A stretch of DNA of 64,000 nt, taken from contig CALNHX010003637.1 of the NCBI GenBank assembly GCA_940337035.1, forward strand, positions 62,001 through 126,000, read 5' to 3'. The stretch comes from Agriotes lineatus (lineage: Eukaryota; Arthropoda; Insecta; Coleoptera; Elateridae). The notes beneath the pieces are model-generated. The model worked only from the letters and a program-made list of their open reading frames with translations. It did no database searches and was not told where the DNA came from. Both the position numbers and the translations under genes were made by a program. The number at the start of each line of letters is the position of its first letter. Positions within the stretch are counted from its first letter, which is position 1. Shown here piece by piece: positions 11,435 through 22,660 of the stretch.

Positions 11435-12621
11435 ATGGACAATATTGAGCAATTATTTGACATATTAGACGATGAGGAAGATATTCAAGAATACATTAAC
11501 AGACCGCGAAGACGACCGCAAATACGAGAAAGGCCAGATCATTTCGCGGTGTGGGACGATCAAGAGTTTTTTGTAAGATTTTGTCTTTCAAAAATAACTG
11601 TCGAACACATAATAGGCGAAATTGGAGGAAGAATTACTTCTCCAACCGAAAGGTAAGTGTCTATGTATTTACTAATGGGCATTTTACTTTCTGTAGCTTA
11701 TATTTCATTTTGTCCGAAATGTGTAGTCGGCTTTTACGTCATATTCCCATGTTAATTTGGTATTATATACATACCAATAATAATTAAGTAAATAATGATC
11801 TATTATATATTTCGCTTGTTCCAGAAATAACGCAGTTACACCAGCTGTGATGATACTTTTAACTTTGCGTTATCCACAAAGTGTCTCGGGCAATAGCACA
11901 GCTCCACCACCGCTACATCAGGATGCCAAGTACTGCAGCAGAAGTAAGAAATGTACGCCAAGGATTTTATAACAAGGCACGGTTTCCCCGCTGTATTGGA
12001 TCCTTGGATTGTACACATGTGAAAATTCAATCTCCTGGTGGAGACAATGCAGAAACTTTTAGAAATAGAAAGGGTTTCATGTCTATTAACGTTCAAATAA
12101 TCTGTGGACCTGATTTAAAAATTTTTGATATTGTGGCTCGTTGGCCAGGAGCCTCACACGATGCTACAATTTTCAATAATTCAAACATACGCCAGAGGTT
12201 CGAAAGAGGAGAAATGGGGGACAGCTTAATTGTTGGAGACAGCAGATATCCCATTAAAAGGTACCTTATAACACCTCTAGGAAATCCTGTAACACCAGCC
12301 GAGCAATTATTTAATGAATCGCTCATCAGAACGAGGAATCCGGTCGAAAGGTCTTATGGTGTTTGGAAACGCCGATTTCCAATATTGGCACTGGGAATTC
12401 GTTTGAAATTAGACAGAGTTGAAGCTATTATTGTAGCTACGGCAGTACTGCATAACATTGCGTGCGAAATGAGAGAACAGGCTCCTCCTGCAGATGAAGC
12501 CATTGAGGCAGCTGTAGCACATGTGAACAATCTGCATAACCGATTACCCCATGCTAATCAAGGTGGAAATAATATTGTACGAAATATTTTAATAAGAGAG
12601 TATTTTCAAAGATTATTATAA
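11435..12621 (+). pseudogene. Harbinger transposase (H1)
   Basis: Exon 1 is 11435-11652 (MDNIEQLFDILDDEED, donor AG/GTAAGT) and exon 2 starts at 11825 after TTCCAG; the join reads TERNNAVTPAVMILLTLRY. Near 11877 the frame jumps to HKVSRAIAQL, and the roughly 25-30 residues that relatives have between LRFYATG and the following helix are missing, so a deletion with frameshift has occurred. The remaining 246-residue segment keeps the DDE triad: SLDCTH, VGDSRYP and NPVERSYGVWKRRFP. Such enzymes insert at 3-bp TWA targets together with the Myb partner. Confidence 0.85.
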
Positions 12622-13183
12622 CTTATAAATAGGTAATAGATGTATATAATTAATGAATTAGTATTGTAATTTTGTTTTATGCATTTATTAACTGTTACCT
12701 TGTTAGCAACTTTATTTTTTGATTTAATAAATAATTGCACATAATTAGGTCGTTGCACCTATTTTTGACATTTCGTCTAGATATTCTTTGTACCCAAGTT
12801 TTAATACTTTCAGTAGCTTTTAACAACAAATCACAAAATTTTATAACATTACCTTTGTGTTACTAGTTGTTATACGCAAAAATGTATAAAAAAAAATTAA
12901 ATCTGAGGCAACAAGCTAATTACATACGATGTGTCGTTTTCCATATATATAATTTTATTGTACATCATTATGTCGGTAAAACGTGAGAAGCAGGGATAGT
13001 GAACGAAGTAAAGTATATAGATTTAATTACTTAAAAAATAAAAAGAAAATTGTAATACCAAACATTTATTTACTTATTAGACAAATGTAACTCTACTAAA
13101 TGCAACACTTACAAATAATAAAAATGTACAAAATTAACTATACTTTGTAACACTACCTTAATTCTAGTTTTACTTATTTACTA

Positions 13184-14880
13184 GCTGGCCCGGCAAACGT
13201 TGTTCTGCCCAAAAATAATTTGTCTCTGAAACCCCGTTTCACCACTATAGTTTTAATTTTATGTCATGTCCATCGTTGGAGTAAATGCCATTTTCGCAAT
13301 CAACGTCCCAAAAAACCTCAATAACGACACCCATATCGATTGTTTAGGCTTATTTACCCCATTTCACCCCCTAAGGGGTAGCGGACCGGACAGACGTTGT
13401 CCTGCCCGAACGTTGGTTTGCCTGGTATTAGCGGGTTCAGCAAAAGTTTTTTCGATATTCGAATTTTCGATTTTTTATATTTTAAAAAATATTGGAAGTG
13501 GTGGGGGGGGGGGGGGGTAAAATTTTGGGGTTATATGTTCTGATATGCGAGTAATTTTAAAAGAAATTTAAAAAAATCGTCAAAAAATAAAAAAGAAAGT
13601 CCTAGAACCCGATTGCAGCGCCACCTACCGGGTTCAATTGTGAATATAAACCATCCAGGGGGCTCACTCAAACACACACAAAAATTCATCAAAATCGGTT
13701 CAGCTGTTTAGGAGTTCAGTCACATACACATGTACAGAAAAATTATATATATAAAGATTTTCATTTTAAAAAATATTGCGGGGCGGTGGGGGGGTGAAAT
13801 TTTGGGGGACCCGACAGACGTTGTCCTGTCCGAACGTTGGTTTGCCTGGTATTAGCAGGTTCAGCAAACTTTTTTTCGATATTCGAATTTTCGATTTTTT
13901 TCATTTTAAAAAATATTGGAAGTGGTGGGGGGGGGGGTAAAATTTTGGGGTTATATGTTCTGATATGCGAGTAATTTTAAAAGAAATTTAAAAAAATCGT
14001 CAAAAAATAAAAAAGAAAGTCCTAGAACCCGATTGCAGCGCCACCTACCGGGTTCAATTGTGAATATAAACCATCCAGGGGGCTCACTCAAACACACACA
14101 AAAATTCATCAAAATCGGTTCAGCTGTTTAGGAGTTCAGTCACATACACATGTACAGAAAAATTATATATATAAAGATTTTCATTTAAAAAAATATTGCG
14201 GGGCGGTGGGGGGGTGAAATTTTGGGGGACCCGACAGACGTTGTCCTGTCCGAACGTTGGTTTGCCTGCTATTAGCAGGTTCAGCAAAGGTTTTTTCGAT
14301 TTTCGAATTTTTGATTTTTTTTATTTTAAAAAATATTGAGGGTTGGTGGGGGTGAAATTTTAGGGTTATATGTTCTGATATGCGAGATATCTTTAAAAAA
14401 AATTAAAAAAGAAATTTGTCAAAAAAAAATTCAAGAAATTCCTAGAACTAAGGTCACTATATCAATAAGGTACCGCCATTCCATTTCTCGCGTGAGAATG
14501 TGAGAAAATTGTGAGATAAGGATAACAAATACAAATTTCCCAAGTGCAATAGAGAAGACACTACTTTTTGGGGATTTTCTTTTTGGTGTAATGGCACTTG
14601 TGAAGTGAGGAATCTGTTAGGTTATGTGTTTTTATCCCCAGTTGGAGAAAATTGTGCGACAAGGATAGATATAAAAATCACTAATGGCGGTACCTTATTG
14701 ATATAGTGACCTTACCTAGAACCCGATTGCAGCGCCACCTACCGGGTCCAATTGTGAATCTAAACCATTCAGGGACCCACTCAAATACACACAAAAAATT
14801 TCATCAAAATCGGTCCAGCCGTTTAGGAGGAGTTCAGTCACATACACACGTACAGAAGAATTATATATATAAAGATAACA
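13184..14880. repeat. Tandem array of a 420-bp unit, possibly non-LTR or Penelope-derived
   Basis: The word CAGACGTTGTCCTG recurs at about 13390, 13814 and 14234, so the period is 424 then 420 bp, with long blocks in between nearly identical. A diverged head (GGCCCGGCAAACGTTGTTCT) starts the array near 13186. Each unit ends in ATCAAAATCGGT...TTATATATATAAAGAT, resembling insect non-LTR element tails. G-runs of 8-16 sit inside each unit. Unit 3 is split by a hAT MITE (14449-14714). Family assignment is inference. Confidence 0.6.
14449..14714. mobile_element. 266-bp hAT-type MITE in the third tandem unit
   Basis: Perfect terminal inverted repeats begin TAAGGTCACTATATCAATAA and extend about 32 bp. 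The 8-bp TSD CCTAGAAC is at 14441-14448 and 14715-14722. Neighbouring units show the uninterrupted target. No ORF. Confidence 0.9.
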
Positions 14881-14956
14881 TAAAAATATGTACAAATGTA
14901 ACTATTAACTACTTAAAATACTAACCTACTTCTAATTAAATATAAAAATTACAAAA

Positions 14957-16210
14957 TTAGAAACCTACTTCTTCTTCTTTTAATTTTAATTCAAGTTTTA
15001 AAATTTGAAGTTTTATATCGTTCTCATTTTTGATATGCTGCATTTTAATGAGGTGCTCTTCTGCACTTCTCATTTCTTTTGCTTCTGCCTCCTTCACAAT
15101 TATTTCTTTTTGGAGGTTTAGCACTTCCAATTTGGCTTTACCTACTTCAACCCACACTGCATCGGATCTGATTTTTTGGTTTTTGTTTTGGCTACTATTC
15201 GCACAATTATCTGTAAATTATTTTGATTGAAGTACAATTACAAAATATATGTTACCTATTCGAAATTACCTTTCTTGGATACAGTAATTTTTGATTGTAG
15301 TTCAGTCGGCATCAGGGTCAGAGTCCTAGGTTGTCGCAACATACCTGGTGTATATGTGCTCCAATCATCTGCCGGTCCCTGTTGCGTGCTTGGGTCAGGC
15401 TTCATGGTTGCTTCAACTAATAAAGATAATTCACAGTTATTTATGAATGTTACTTTGGGAAATTCCTATACTATGTTCCCAACATTTACGGTGAAATTAA
15501 CCCTACATACTTTTAATAGTTACATATACTTACAGTTGGAATTTATATTATCGGAATCGGTATGACTACCGGAGCTTCCTCCTTCAATACACTCGAAGTC
15601 TTCGGGTATCACTGTAACAAAAAAAAGACATCATTAATATAAATACGTTACCTACTTTAATGCTACAAGTTGCTTACCTTCCACAAATACATCTTCAATG
15701 TCTCCACCAAACTCTGTTGGCAAGCCAGTCACTTGTGAGCCCAACATTTCTTTTATGATTTCATCCACATTAGTTATTTTAATTTTTTTCCCAGGTCCTC
15801 CTCCAGTTCCTAGGTAATGCAATTTTTCCTCGGCATAGTTCTTTTTGCTTCGTTTTTTTATATTTTCGTACATCCTACGAAGGGTCTTATCATCCCGATA
15901 GGTGGAGGAGTTCGAATTAAATTCCTCCGCAACGGCCTTTCACTCCTGCTCGTTCACGCGTGACGACGACACATCGGTTTTTTTACATTCCAGAATGTGT
16001 TTTCTTTTAAGCACCATTCCAACCTGTTAGTAAATTTTAAAAAACATTACTTTTGATTTTATTAAACCAGGGGGTTAAGATAACATGTATAATTTAGGTT
16101 ATGTATCATGCATCCTACTATAAATTTACGGCAAGCATTAAAATAGGAACGTTGTTAATTACCAGATTTTCTTTCTCTTCAGCGGAAAAATTAGGAGCGC
16201 GTTTGTCCAT
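14957..16210 (-). pseudogene. Myb/SANT-like partner protein of Harbinger H1, five exons, one nonsense codon
   Basis: Exons (minus): 16210-16163, 16023-15678, 15611-15534, 15416-15270 and 15210-14957, all with GT/AG introns of about 55-140 bp. The N-terminus MDKRAPNFSAEEKENL continues to ECKKTDVSSSRVNEQE and TLRRMYENIKKR, the trihelix Myb/SANT-like fold found in Harbinger-encoded DNA-binding proteins. The C-terminus is a charged coiled coil (KAKLEVLNLQKEIIVKEAEA onward). A TGA stands where Trp is expected after NEQE (about 15940), so the protein is truncated as it stands. In this superfamily the Myb protein helps nuclear import of the transposase and binding to the element ends. Confidence 0.85.
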
Positions 16211-16339
16211 AATAACAAATAGAAAATTAATTAATAAAAGCACTTCCAAGACTTCAAACAACTCGACAGTAAACACAAACCAGAGACAAGCTAAGACCAT
16301 GGCCAACTAAATTAAATACTATGGCCTGCACATAGGGAA

Positions 16340-16707
16340 TACAGTGCCTTTATATAGACAGTGGCGACAATGGGGTGTCCTATTTTTAATTGGCTCCCTA
16401 GATCACGTGGTTTTAGCCGCCATGTTTAGGCTAAATCACCTGCGATTCATGTTATACTTTTGGCAGTACTGAAGTGTATTGTCAGTCTATGTCAAATTCG
16501 AGGTTAGTAGGTTAGGTTTGTGTCAAAACTGACGCAAATCTTAACCTGCAAATCTCTAATGTTTTCAGTACTGCCAAACGTAAAACACGTATCACAGTGG
16601 ACTCTGATCACAGATTTAAATGAACACCCGTTAGAAAATTGCCTAAATATGGCGGCGGGGGTGTGGCTTAGTTGTATTGTCGCCACTGTCTATATAAAGG
16701 CACTGTA
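16340..16707. mobile_element. 368-bp hAT-type MITE in the left TIR of P-1
   Basis: The inverted ends TACAGTGCCTTTATATAGAC are near-perfect for about 30 bp, and inner arms are also partly inverted (TTTAGCCGCCATGTTTAGGC against GCCTAAATATGGCGGC). The 8-bp TSD ATAGGGAA is at 16332-16339 and 16708-16715. Related by TIR to hAT-B. Confidence 0.9.
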
Positions 16708-17465
16708 ATAGGGAACACCCCCTAGAGACATGTATTGATTAACCCTTTGCGCTCGCCGTGCTTATGAGATGGTTAGGCTATTAGGTCGTTGGCATGTGTC
16801 ACATGCATATATATAATACACATATATTGCTGGTAGGGCCTGGAAACTTTAGAAAACATTACGGCGCCGACATAGTCTCACTTAGAGTATAACGCGTCTC
16901 GTGCGCATGCGTGGGAATTCGAACTCCGTCTTTAGAAGCTAATTTTAAACTTGACCACTTCCCCATTGGGCGGACGACGCCGCCGCGCTTGCTCACAGCT
17001 CACCGTATACATGAAGGAGTTGGTTGTGTGTCTCACTTCATCGGCGAGTTTCCCACTCATAGCCGCTAGCAATATAGTAAGTATTAGATATATGGTCACA
17101 TGCCGTGCTGAGATCGTCCCGGCAACTCGCGCACCCAGGCAGTGGGCTGGCCCTGAAAGTCGTCGGCTGTTTTGAAGGTCTACTTACCTATATGCAACTA
17201 CACACTAAGAGATTTCTATCAGGTGTATTTAGCTGAAATTTTGACATGTTTTAGAAAATATTATGGAGCAAGTACACACAAAAGAATTAGATTCAGTTGG
17301 AATAAAAACTTTGATATGTCATCTAAGAAAGTGTTGCTTTAATTTTTTGTGTTTTTTTATATTAATTTTTGGTCTTACATGTCCTATTTAAAGATAAAAA
17401 TAAAATAAATTTATGAGTAAAACGCAAACTTTTATTCTGATACAACAAGGATACAAAAGATAAAA

Positions 17466-19490
17466 CTATTTAAATTCTACTAAAGTGTGGAATTTCATGA
17501 AACATTCGCCGGGGTGCAGCGCAGGCTTATTAGGGCTAGAGTTCCTATATGTACTAAGAGTTGAGCCATTGGATCCACAAATCAAGGACCATGTGATGTA
17601 GCAAAGATATATTTCATTTGTTTTAGCTGAAAGAAGTATGCATAAAGTTGAAAATCGGCAAAAATCTGGTACTCCATGGTTTGTGGATCCAAAACAAGTC
17701 ACCCTACATGTCCCAACTCTTTATATACAGGGACTCTAATTAGGGCATGTCTTGCAATAGAAGACAGTTGTTTTCCGACCTCCTGGCTTTGATCTGTCAC
17801 TGCATACTTTACAGTCTGAATTAGTGTTCCTTTGGAAAATGGCATGAAATTCCCCATTTAAACGGAACATTTCTGAATTTCGTGTGCACCTTCTTTTGGC
17901 GTTATTTCGAATATTTCCCACGAGTTGCTGAACCAAAGCCCTCCTGAAGTTCCGGGAACGATATCTGGATGACGGATTTTCATTTAGTTTATACAAAAGA
18001 TATGCATTATTTATTGCAACGTCAAACATCCAAAAAAATAGTTTCCTCCACCACTTTCTAGTTTTCCTCATAAACATATAACTAGTAGCGTAGTGGTCTG
18101 CAGTATCGACGCCACCCATGTATTTATTATATTCGCAAATCATTTTTGGTTTCTGAATCGTTTCTTGGAGTACTGTGCTATCTCCTGCTTTTGACCGCCT
18201 AGTCACGTTTTCTGTTGAATTGTCATATAATGTGGATATCATGGTCACTACTCTCTTATCTTTCCAAGCTAGAGCAGATAATTTTTGATTATGAACACAA
18301 ACGATTTCCCCTTTCGTCATTTTTCTAACATTGTTGGCCCTCACTTGGTTAGGCAGTCCTTTACGGTTTGCCATGACAGTGCCTGTGAAATGTACATTAG
18401 CTTTGTATAATTCCTCAGCCAAAAGTGGGCTGGAATAATAGCGGTCAGTATATACGTGATTTCCTCCAGATCCATCACCAGCATCTAAAACTTTATTTAC
18501 AAGATGTAGCACGATGCGTGAAGTGACAGGAAGGTCAGGTCTGATTAGCGAATCAGTTGTTTGCTTTCCAAAATATGGTTCCATTGTACATACATAACCA
18601 TTTATTGAGTCTGCAAGGGTATACACTTTCAGTCCCCATTTTGTGGGTTTGTCTTTGTTGTAAACTTTAAACGAAACCCTACCCTTAAAGCCCACGGTGC
18701 TTTCGTCAACTGATAACTGTTTATGTGGAGTATATAGCCCTCTAAATTTCTTATCTAAATATTGAAGCACACTTTTAACTTTTGAACTGCGAGATTTTAT
18801 TACTCTTTCGTTGTGATCTGGTGGAGAAACATGTAGAGTCCAGAATACTTGCAGAAATCTTTGCTTTGAAAAAACATCTTTGAAAAAAGGTTGCTCGTCT
18901 ATCCACGCACTAGAGAAATAGTCATTTATTTCTGTTTTTGGATTCAATGCCATGTTAATTATCACTCCCAGGAAAGCTTTAAATTCCGGTAGCGTAATTG
19001 GTTTCCACGACGCCCAGGCCGATCTTTTAGTTAAAGGAGTATTTATGATAATTTTTTCCCTTGCATACCTGCATTAATTACAGAATAACTAACTTTACTA
19101 GATTCTAGTGAAAATTCTAAGAACATACCGATTTGTTTCCGCTACAATTGCTGCCAAAAGTTCATCTGTGAAAAACAGCTGAAAGTAGTCTAGCTCAGTT
19201 TGAAGCTCGGCTGTTCTGGGTTGATTAAATCCTACTTGATGGTTAAATGCGAATTCTGAAAACCTTGCTTCATCTTCTTTCCACATTTTCCATTGTTCAT
19301 TTTCCACTCCATCTACTATAATTTCCTCCAAAGGGTCTCCAGCCTCTTGTACATTATCCGCAACTTCAGCCACCGAAATATCACTGTCAGAATCAGTTTC
19401 TAATTCCTCCAATTGAAGAGATTCTTCGTTATCATCACGATACAGCTCTTCTTCAAGTTCTTGATAAGTTAGATACTTCCTTTTAGCCAT
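17466..19490 (-). CDS. piggyBac transposase (pB3), intact except for a MITE near the C-terminus
   Basis: Exon 1 is 19490-19129 (starts MAKRKYLTYQELEEELYRDD, chosen as the first ATG with the usual acidic N-terminus), the intron is 19069-19128 (60 bp), and exon 2 starts at 19068 and joins as ETNR-YAREKIINTPLTK. The catalytic Asp motifs are SVDESTVGFKG, YTDRYYSS and MGGVDTADHY. The C-terminal zinc domain begins CKVCSDRSKPGGRK and YCKTCPN. A 202-bp MITE (17537-17738) interrupts just after CPN; removing it with one 8-bp TSD restores CPNKPALHPGECF and the stop at 17466. The protein would be about 580 residues, normal for the family. No other lesion seen. Confidence 0.88.
17537..17738. mobile_element. 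202-bp hAT-type MITE in the pB3 transposase
   Basis: The ends are TAGAGTTCCTATATGTAC and, inward from the right, TAGAGTCCCTGTATATAA. The 8-bp TSD ATTAGGGC is at 17529-17536 and 17739-17746. Precise removal restores the piggyBac reading frame. Inner arms (GGATCCACAAA and inverse) also pair. Confidence 0.92.
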
Positions 19491-19958
19491 ACTTAATTGT
19501 TTTTTGCAGAACACCGCACGATGCAACCAACGTTAAAACACGCACTTATTTAGCACCTGTCAAATCCGTATACTAAACACGAGGTTATTCGAAGTTCAAC
19601 CGACTACCATTAAATTTGATGCGCAGAATCCGAATCTATCATCTGTTTTGGCATGTAATAGATGCACAACGATCTACTGGACAAGAAAGTTAGCGCGGTC
19701 GTACACCAAGGAAACATCAAACACGCAACATGCAACATGCGACATGAGGTAAATACCGCGCATAAACTTGTGCCGCATTAAGACAATATAAACACACAGA
19801 TTTCGTTGAAATCATCGTACACCAATGCGGCGGATGCACGTGTCTTGCAACATAAACTGCATGCGGTTTTCTGTGCATGTCTCGCCACAGTATTTGTTGC
19901 GTGATTGAAGACGCAAGATCGCCTATTTTTATTAAAAATAGAAGTACCGTTCAGAAAA

Positions 19959-21936
19959 ATGTCTGAAAATCCCGTGTTTAATATAAATTTTGTGAAAGCA
20001 ATCGAAAAACGTCCTTGTATATAGAACTATTCCTTAACGGAGTATAGCAAACGAAATTTAACAGAAAAAGCATGGGTGGCGGTGGCAAATGAAATAAAAG
20101 ATTCAGGTAAATATAGATAATTTTATTTAATGTTCTATTCAAGTAACTATGCGTATTTTCACTGTATTGGTATCGATCCTTCTGGTGTCATAAAATACTT
20201 AGCTAACGATGATCGCAATTTCATAGCTAATGTTGTTTCGCGATATCCATCTTGAACTTCATTTATTTGTGGATGGTTCAGTATATTTTCTTCGAAATGC
20301 ATTGGATTAGTAAACTTTCCTTCCCTTATTCTAATAAAATTGTGTAAAACGCAGGCGGCTTTCACAATTTTATTTACGGTTTCCTCCTCACAACAAATTG
20401 GTCCCTCGAATACACGGAATTTTGATACAAGTATTCCAAATGCACACTCGACACTCTTTCTTCCTCGGGAAAGCCTGTAGTTGAAGATCCTTCTTGTACC
20501 ATTTAAAACTCTTTGTGGATAAGGTCTCATTAAATATGGCATTAATGGAAAAGCTTCATCTCCACATATATAATAAGGGAAGGGCTCTCCACTTTCATTA
20601 TTTGGTAAATGTGAACGCTCGGGAATTCCTATTTTTTGTTTTCTTAACAGTTTGCCAATATGAGATGCTTTAAAGACAGCCCCATCACTATTGCGTCTTA
20701 AATCACCTACGTCAGTTGTTGTGAACAAACTATCTGCATTAGCAGTGGCCATTAATACCAGAGAAAAGAAACCTTTGTAATTAAAATTACTTGAGCCACT
20801 ATTGGCAAATTTTTGTATACGGATGTGTTTTCCGTCAATTGCGGCGACACAGTTTGGTAAATTCCACAATTCGTAATACCGTTCAGCATTGCGTTTCCAT
20901 ATTTCTTCATTAGGAATTGGCATAAATAATGGTTGCAAACCTTCCCATATAGCATCAGTTGTTTCTTTTACTATTCTACCAATTGTGGTATCTCCTCTAT
21001 AGAACTGGAACGAAAGATTTTTAAAACTGTCACCTGTTGCCAGATACCTGAAAAAAAAGAAAAGTTATTTCACTAGCTTTTTGTTCAAATTTTTAATAGA
21101 GTTCCTTCTTTTTTAGTGTCAAATTTGTGGCGAACGCTGGAGAAACATCCGGGGAGCATTTTTGCGATCTATGAAAAAGCCACCCTCCGGCACCGGTGCA
21201 AATAAAAAAAATATATTTAAATGAAAGCTTGGAATTTCTTTTGCCTTACGTAAAAAATAAAGCAGGCGATGGAAATTTGAAGACTGTGAGCGCCTGCAAC
21301 GAGAGTTCTGATGAGGGTAATAGCGACCCTGAAGACCATACAGACAATGAAGAAGAAACTATGGAATCCCAAGCTGACCAAAGAGGTCAGGACACTGCAA
21401 TACATGGTTACGCAAGTTCGCCACCTGATATGACAGATCAAGGATCAACTCAAGATTCAGGCATTGACAAATCCATTATTGTAGCTAAGAAGACATATAT
21501 TTCTACAACGCGAAAATTTTCTCAAAATGCTTCAACAATTTCAAATTCCGCCGATGCTGCTTTCATTGGATGGCTGAAAAACAAACAAGAACGAGATAGC
21601 AGCAAAGAGAATCCAAATATGTCATTTTTACGGAGTTTTTTGCCGGACATGATGAAAATGACAGATAAACAAAACAGACGATTTCGTCAAAAAGTTATAG
21701 GGCTAATGGATGACATACTTGAAGATGCGGATATCCGTGTCTGTCATTCATCTACTTCAAATGTAAGTTCAATATCGTCTGTATATTGTCCAACACCAAG
21801 CCCTAATAATCCTCTACAGTGCCCAACGTCACACCCGGATGTACCAAGACCTGCATGGTCAGTGCAAGAAATACACGGAAACTACAGTGAATATCCAAAT
21901 GATTTTCAGAGAAACGAAGATATTCGCTACACATAG
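19959..21936 (+). pseudogene. MADF-BESS partner protein of Harbinger H2, decayed
   Basis: Exon 1 (19959-20106) reads MSENPVFNINFVKAIEKRPC, then an in-frame TAG, then NYSLTEYSKRNLTEKAWVAV: the first half of a MADF (trihelix) domain. Exon 2 (21117-21936, acceptor TTTTAG) carries the rest (GERWRNIRGAFLRSM), but in a frame 1 nt off the predicted join, and a second frameshift lies in an A-run near 21205. A long acidic linker follows, then a BESS-type motif (FLRSFLPDMMKMTD...RQKVIGLMDDIL) near residue 165 of the C-terminal segment. MADF binds DNA and BESS mediates protein contacts. Three lesions against none in the transposase suggest this gene is no longer selected or is supplied in trans. Confidence 0.75.
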
Positions 21937-22321
21937 TTGATTGGTACTAAAAACCAATATTTTACCTATAAGTATTTGTTTAATTTTAATGGTATTACAT
22001 ATTTTATTTTTGTATTACGTACCTTAATGTTATTAATAAACGTTCCTCTGAAGAAATAGCCTCTCGGTAATGGGTATCTAACTTTTCTATTCTCGGTCCT
22101 ATAAGTTCCACCAACACTCTGAAACTTTCCTGGTTCATTCTATAATATTCTTTAAAATTTTCTGGATTGAGGGATAACTGCTCCTGTGCAACAGTTACGG
22201 GGCTATGGCTTAGATTATGTACAAATAGCGGATGAATCCAATATCGGAGCAACCTTTTTCGTTTACGTCGATTTTGCAAAAATTGCCAAGCTACTACGAC
22301 ATCCTCCTCGCTTGACGACAT
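20159..22321 (-). CDS. Harbinger transposase (H2), intact, two exons
   Basis: Exon 1 is 22321-22023 (MSSSEEDVVVAWQFLQNRRK; start chosen at the ATG rather than an upstream GTG) and exon 2 is 21047-20159. The join LLITLR-YLATGDSFKNL is in frame and matches the family's LRYLATG block. Total 395 residues, usual for the family. The DDE residues are in NCVAAIDGKHIRI, YYICGDEAFPL and RGRKSVECAFGIL. No stops or shifts. The 975-bp intron is occupied by exon 2 of the opposite-strand MADF gene. This is the most plausible active enzyme in the window. Confidence 0.9.
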
Positions 22322-22660
22322 TTTGAATACTACAAATGTAGTTGTCACACTTGTCTACGCGGTTATGCAACATGCAATATTTACCTCATGTCGCACGTTG
22401 CATGTTGCGTGTTTGATGTTTCGTTGGTGTACGACGTGCCTTAGGCATGCGACGAATGCCTACGACAGTAAGCGCGAATTTCGAATAGCATGTAAGCCAT
22501 GCCAAACGATGTAACGGACACGACGCATGCACAAATGCGACGCGTAAGTCACCATTGTCGCTTGGCATGACAAACTTGCCGTTCGAGCGCAAAGGGTTAA
22601 TACTGAAACGTAGATTATTTATGGCGGCAAATTTAAATATTTGACATATGGAATAAAATA

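Larger units (their letters stand above)
19693..22440 (-). mobile_element. Harbinger H2, 2748 bp, complete
   Basis: The TSD TTA is at 19690-19692 and 22441-22443. The TIRs begin G-rich and then share GTCGTACACCAA and more than 50 further near-identical bases including ATCAAACACGCAACATGCAA. It has two interdigitated genes on opposite strands: transposase (minus, exons 22321-22023 and 21047-20159) and a MADF-BESS protein (plus, exons 19959-20106 and 21117-21936). It inserted upstream of the pB3 start codon, not in coding sequence. Confidence 0.93.
16743..22596 (-). mobile_element. piggyBac element pB3, host of Harbinger H2
   Basis: TTAA is at 16739-16742 and 22597-22600. The terminal repeat CCCTTTGCGCTCG is identical at both ends. 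Without H2 (2.75 kb) and the 202-bp MITE it is about 2.9 kb. It carries one two-exon transposase that is open throughout apart from the MITE, so it is a young copy. Confidence 0.92.

Noticed and set aside
13266..13520. 84-residue plus-strand ORF ending in a Gly run
   Set aside because: The Gly run is a G homopolymer in the 420-bp tandem unit; the ORF is not kept in the other units.
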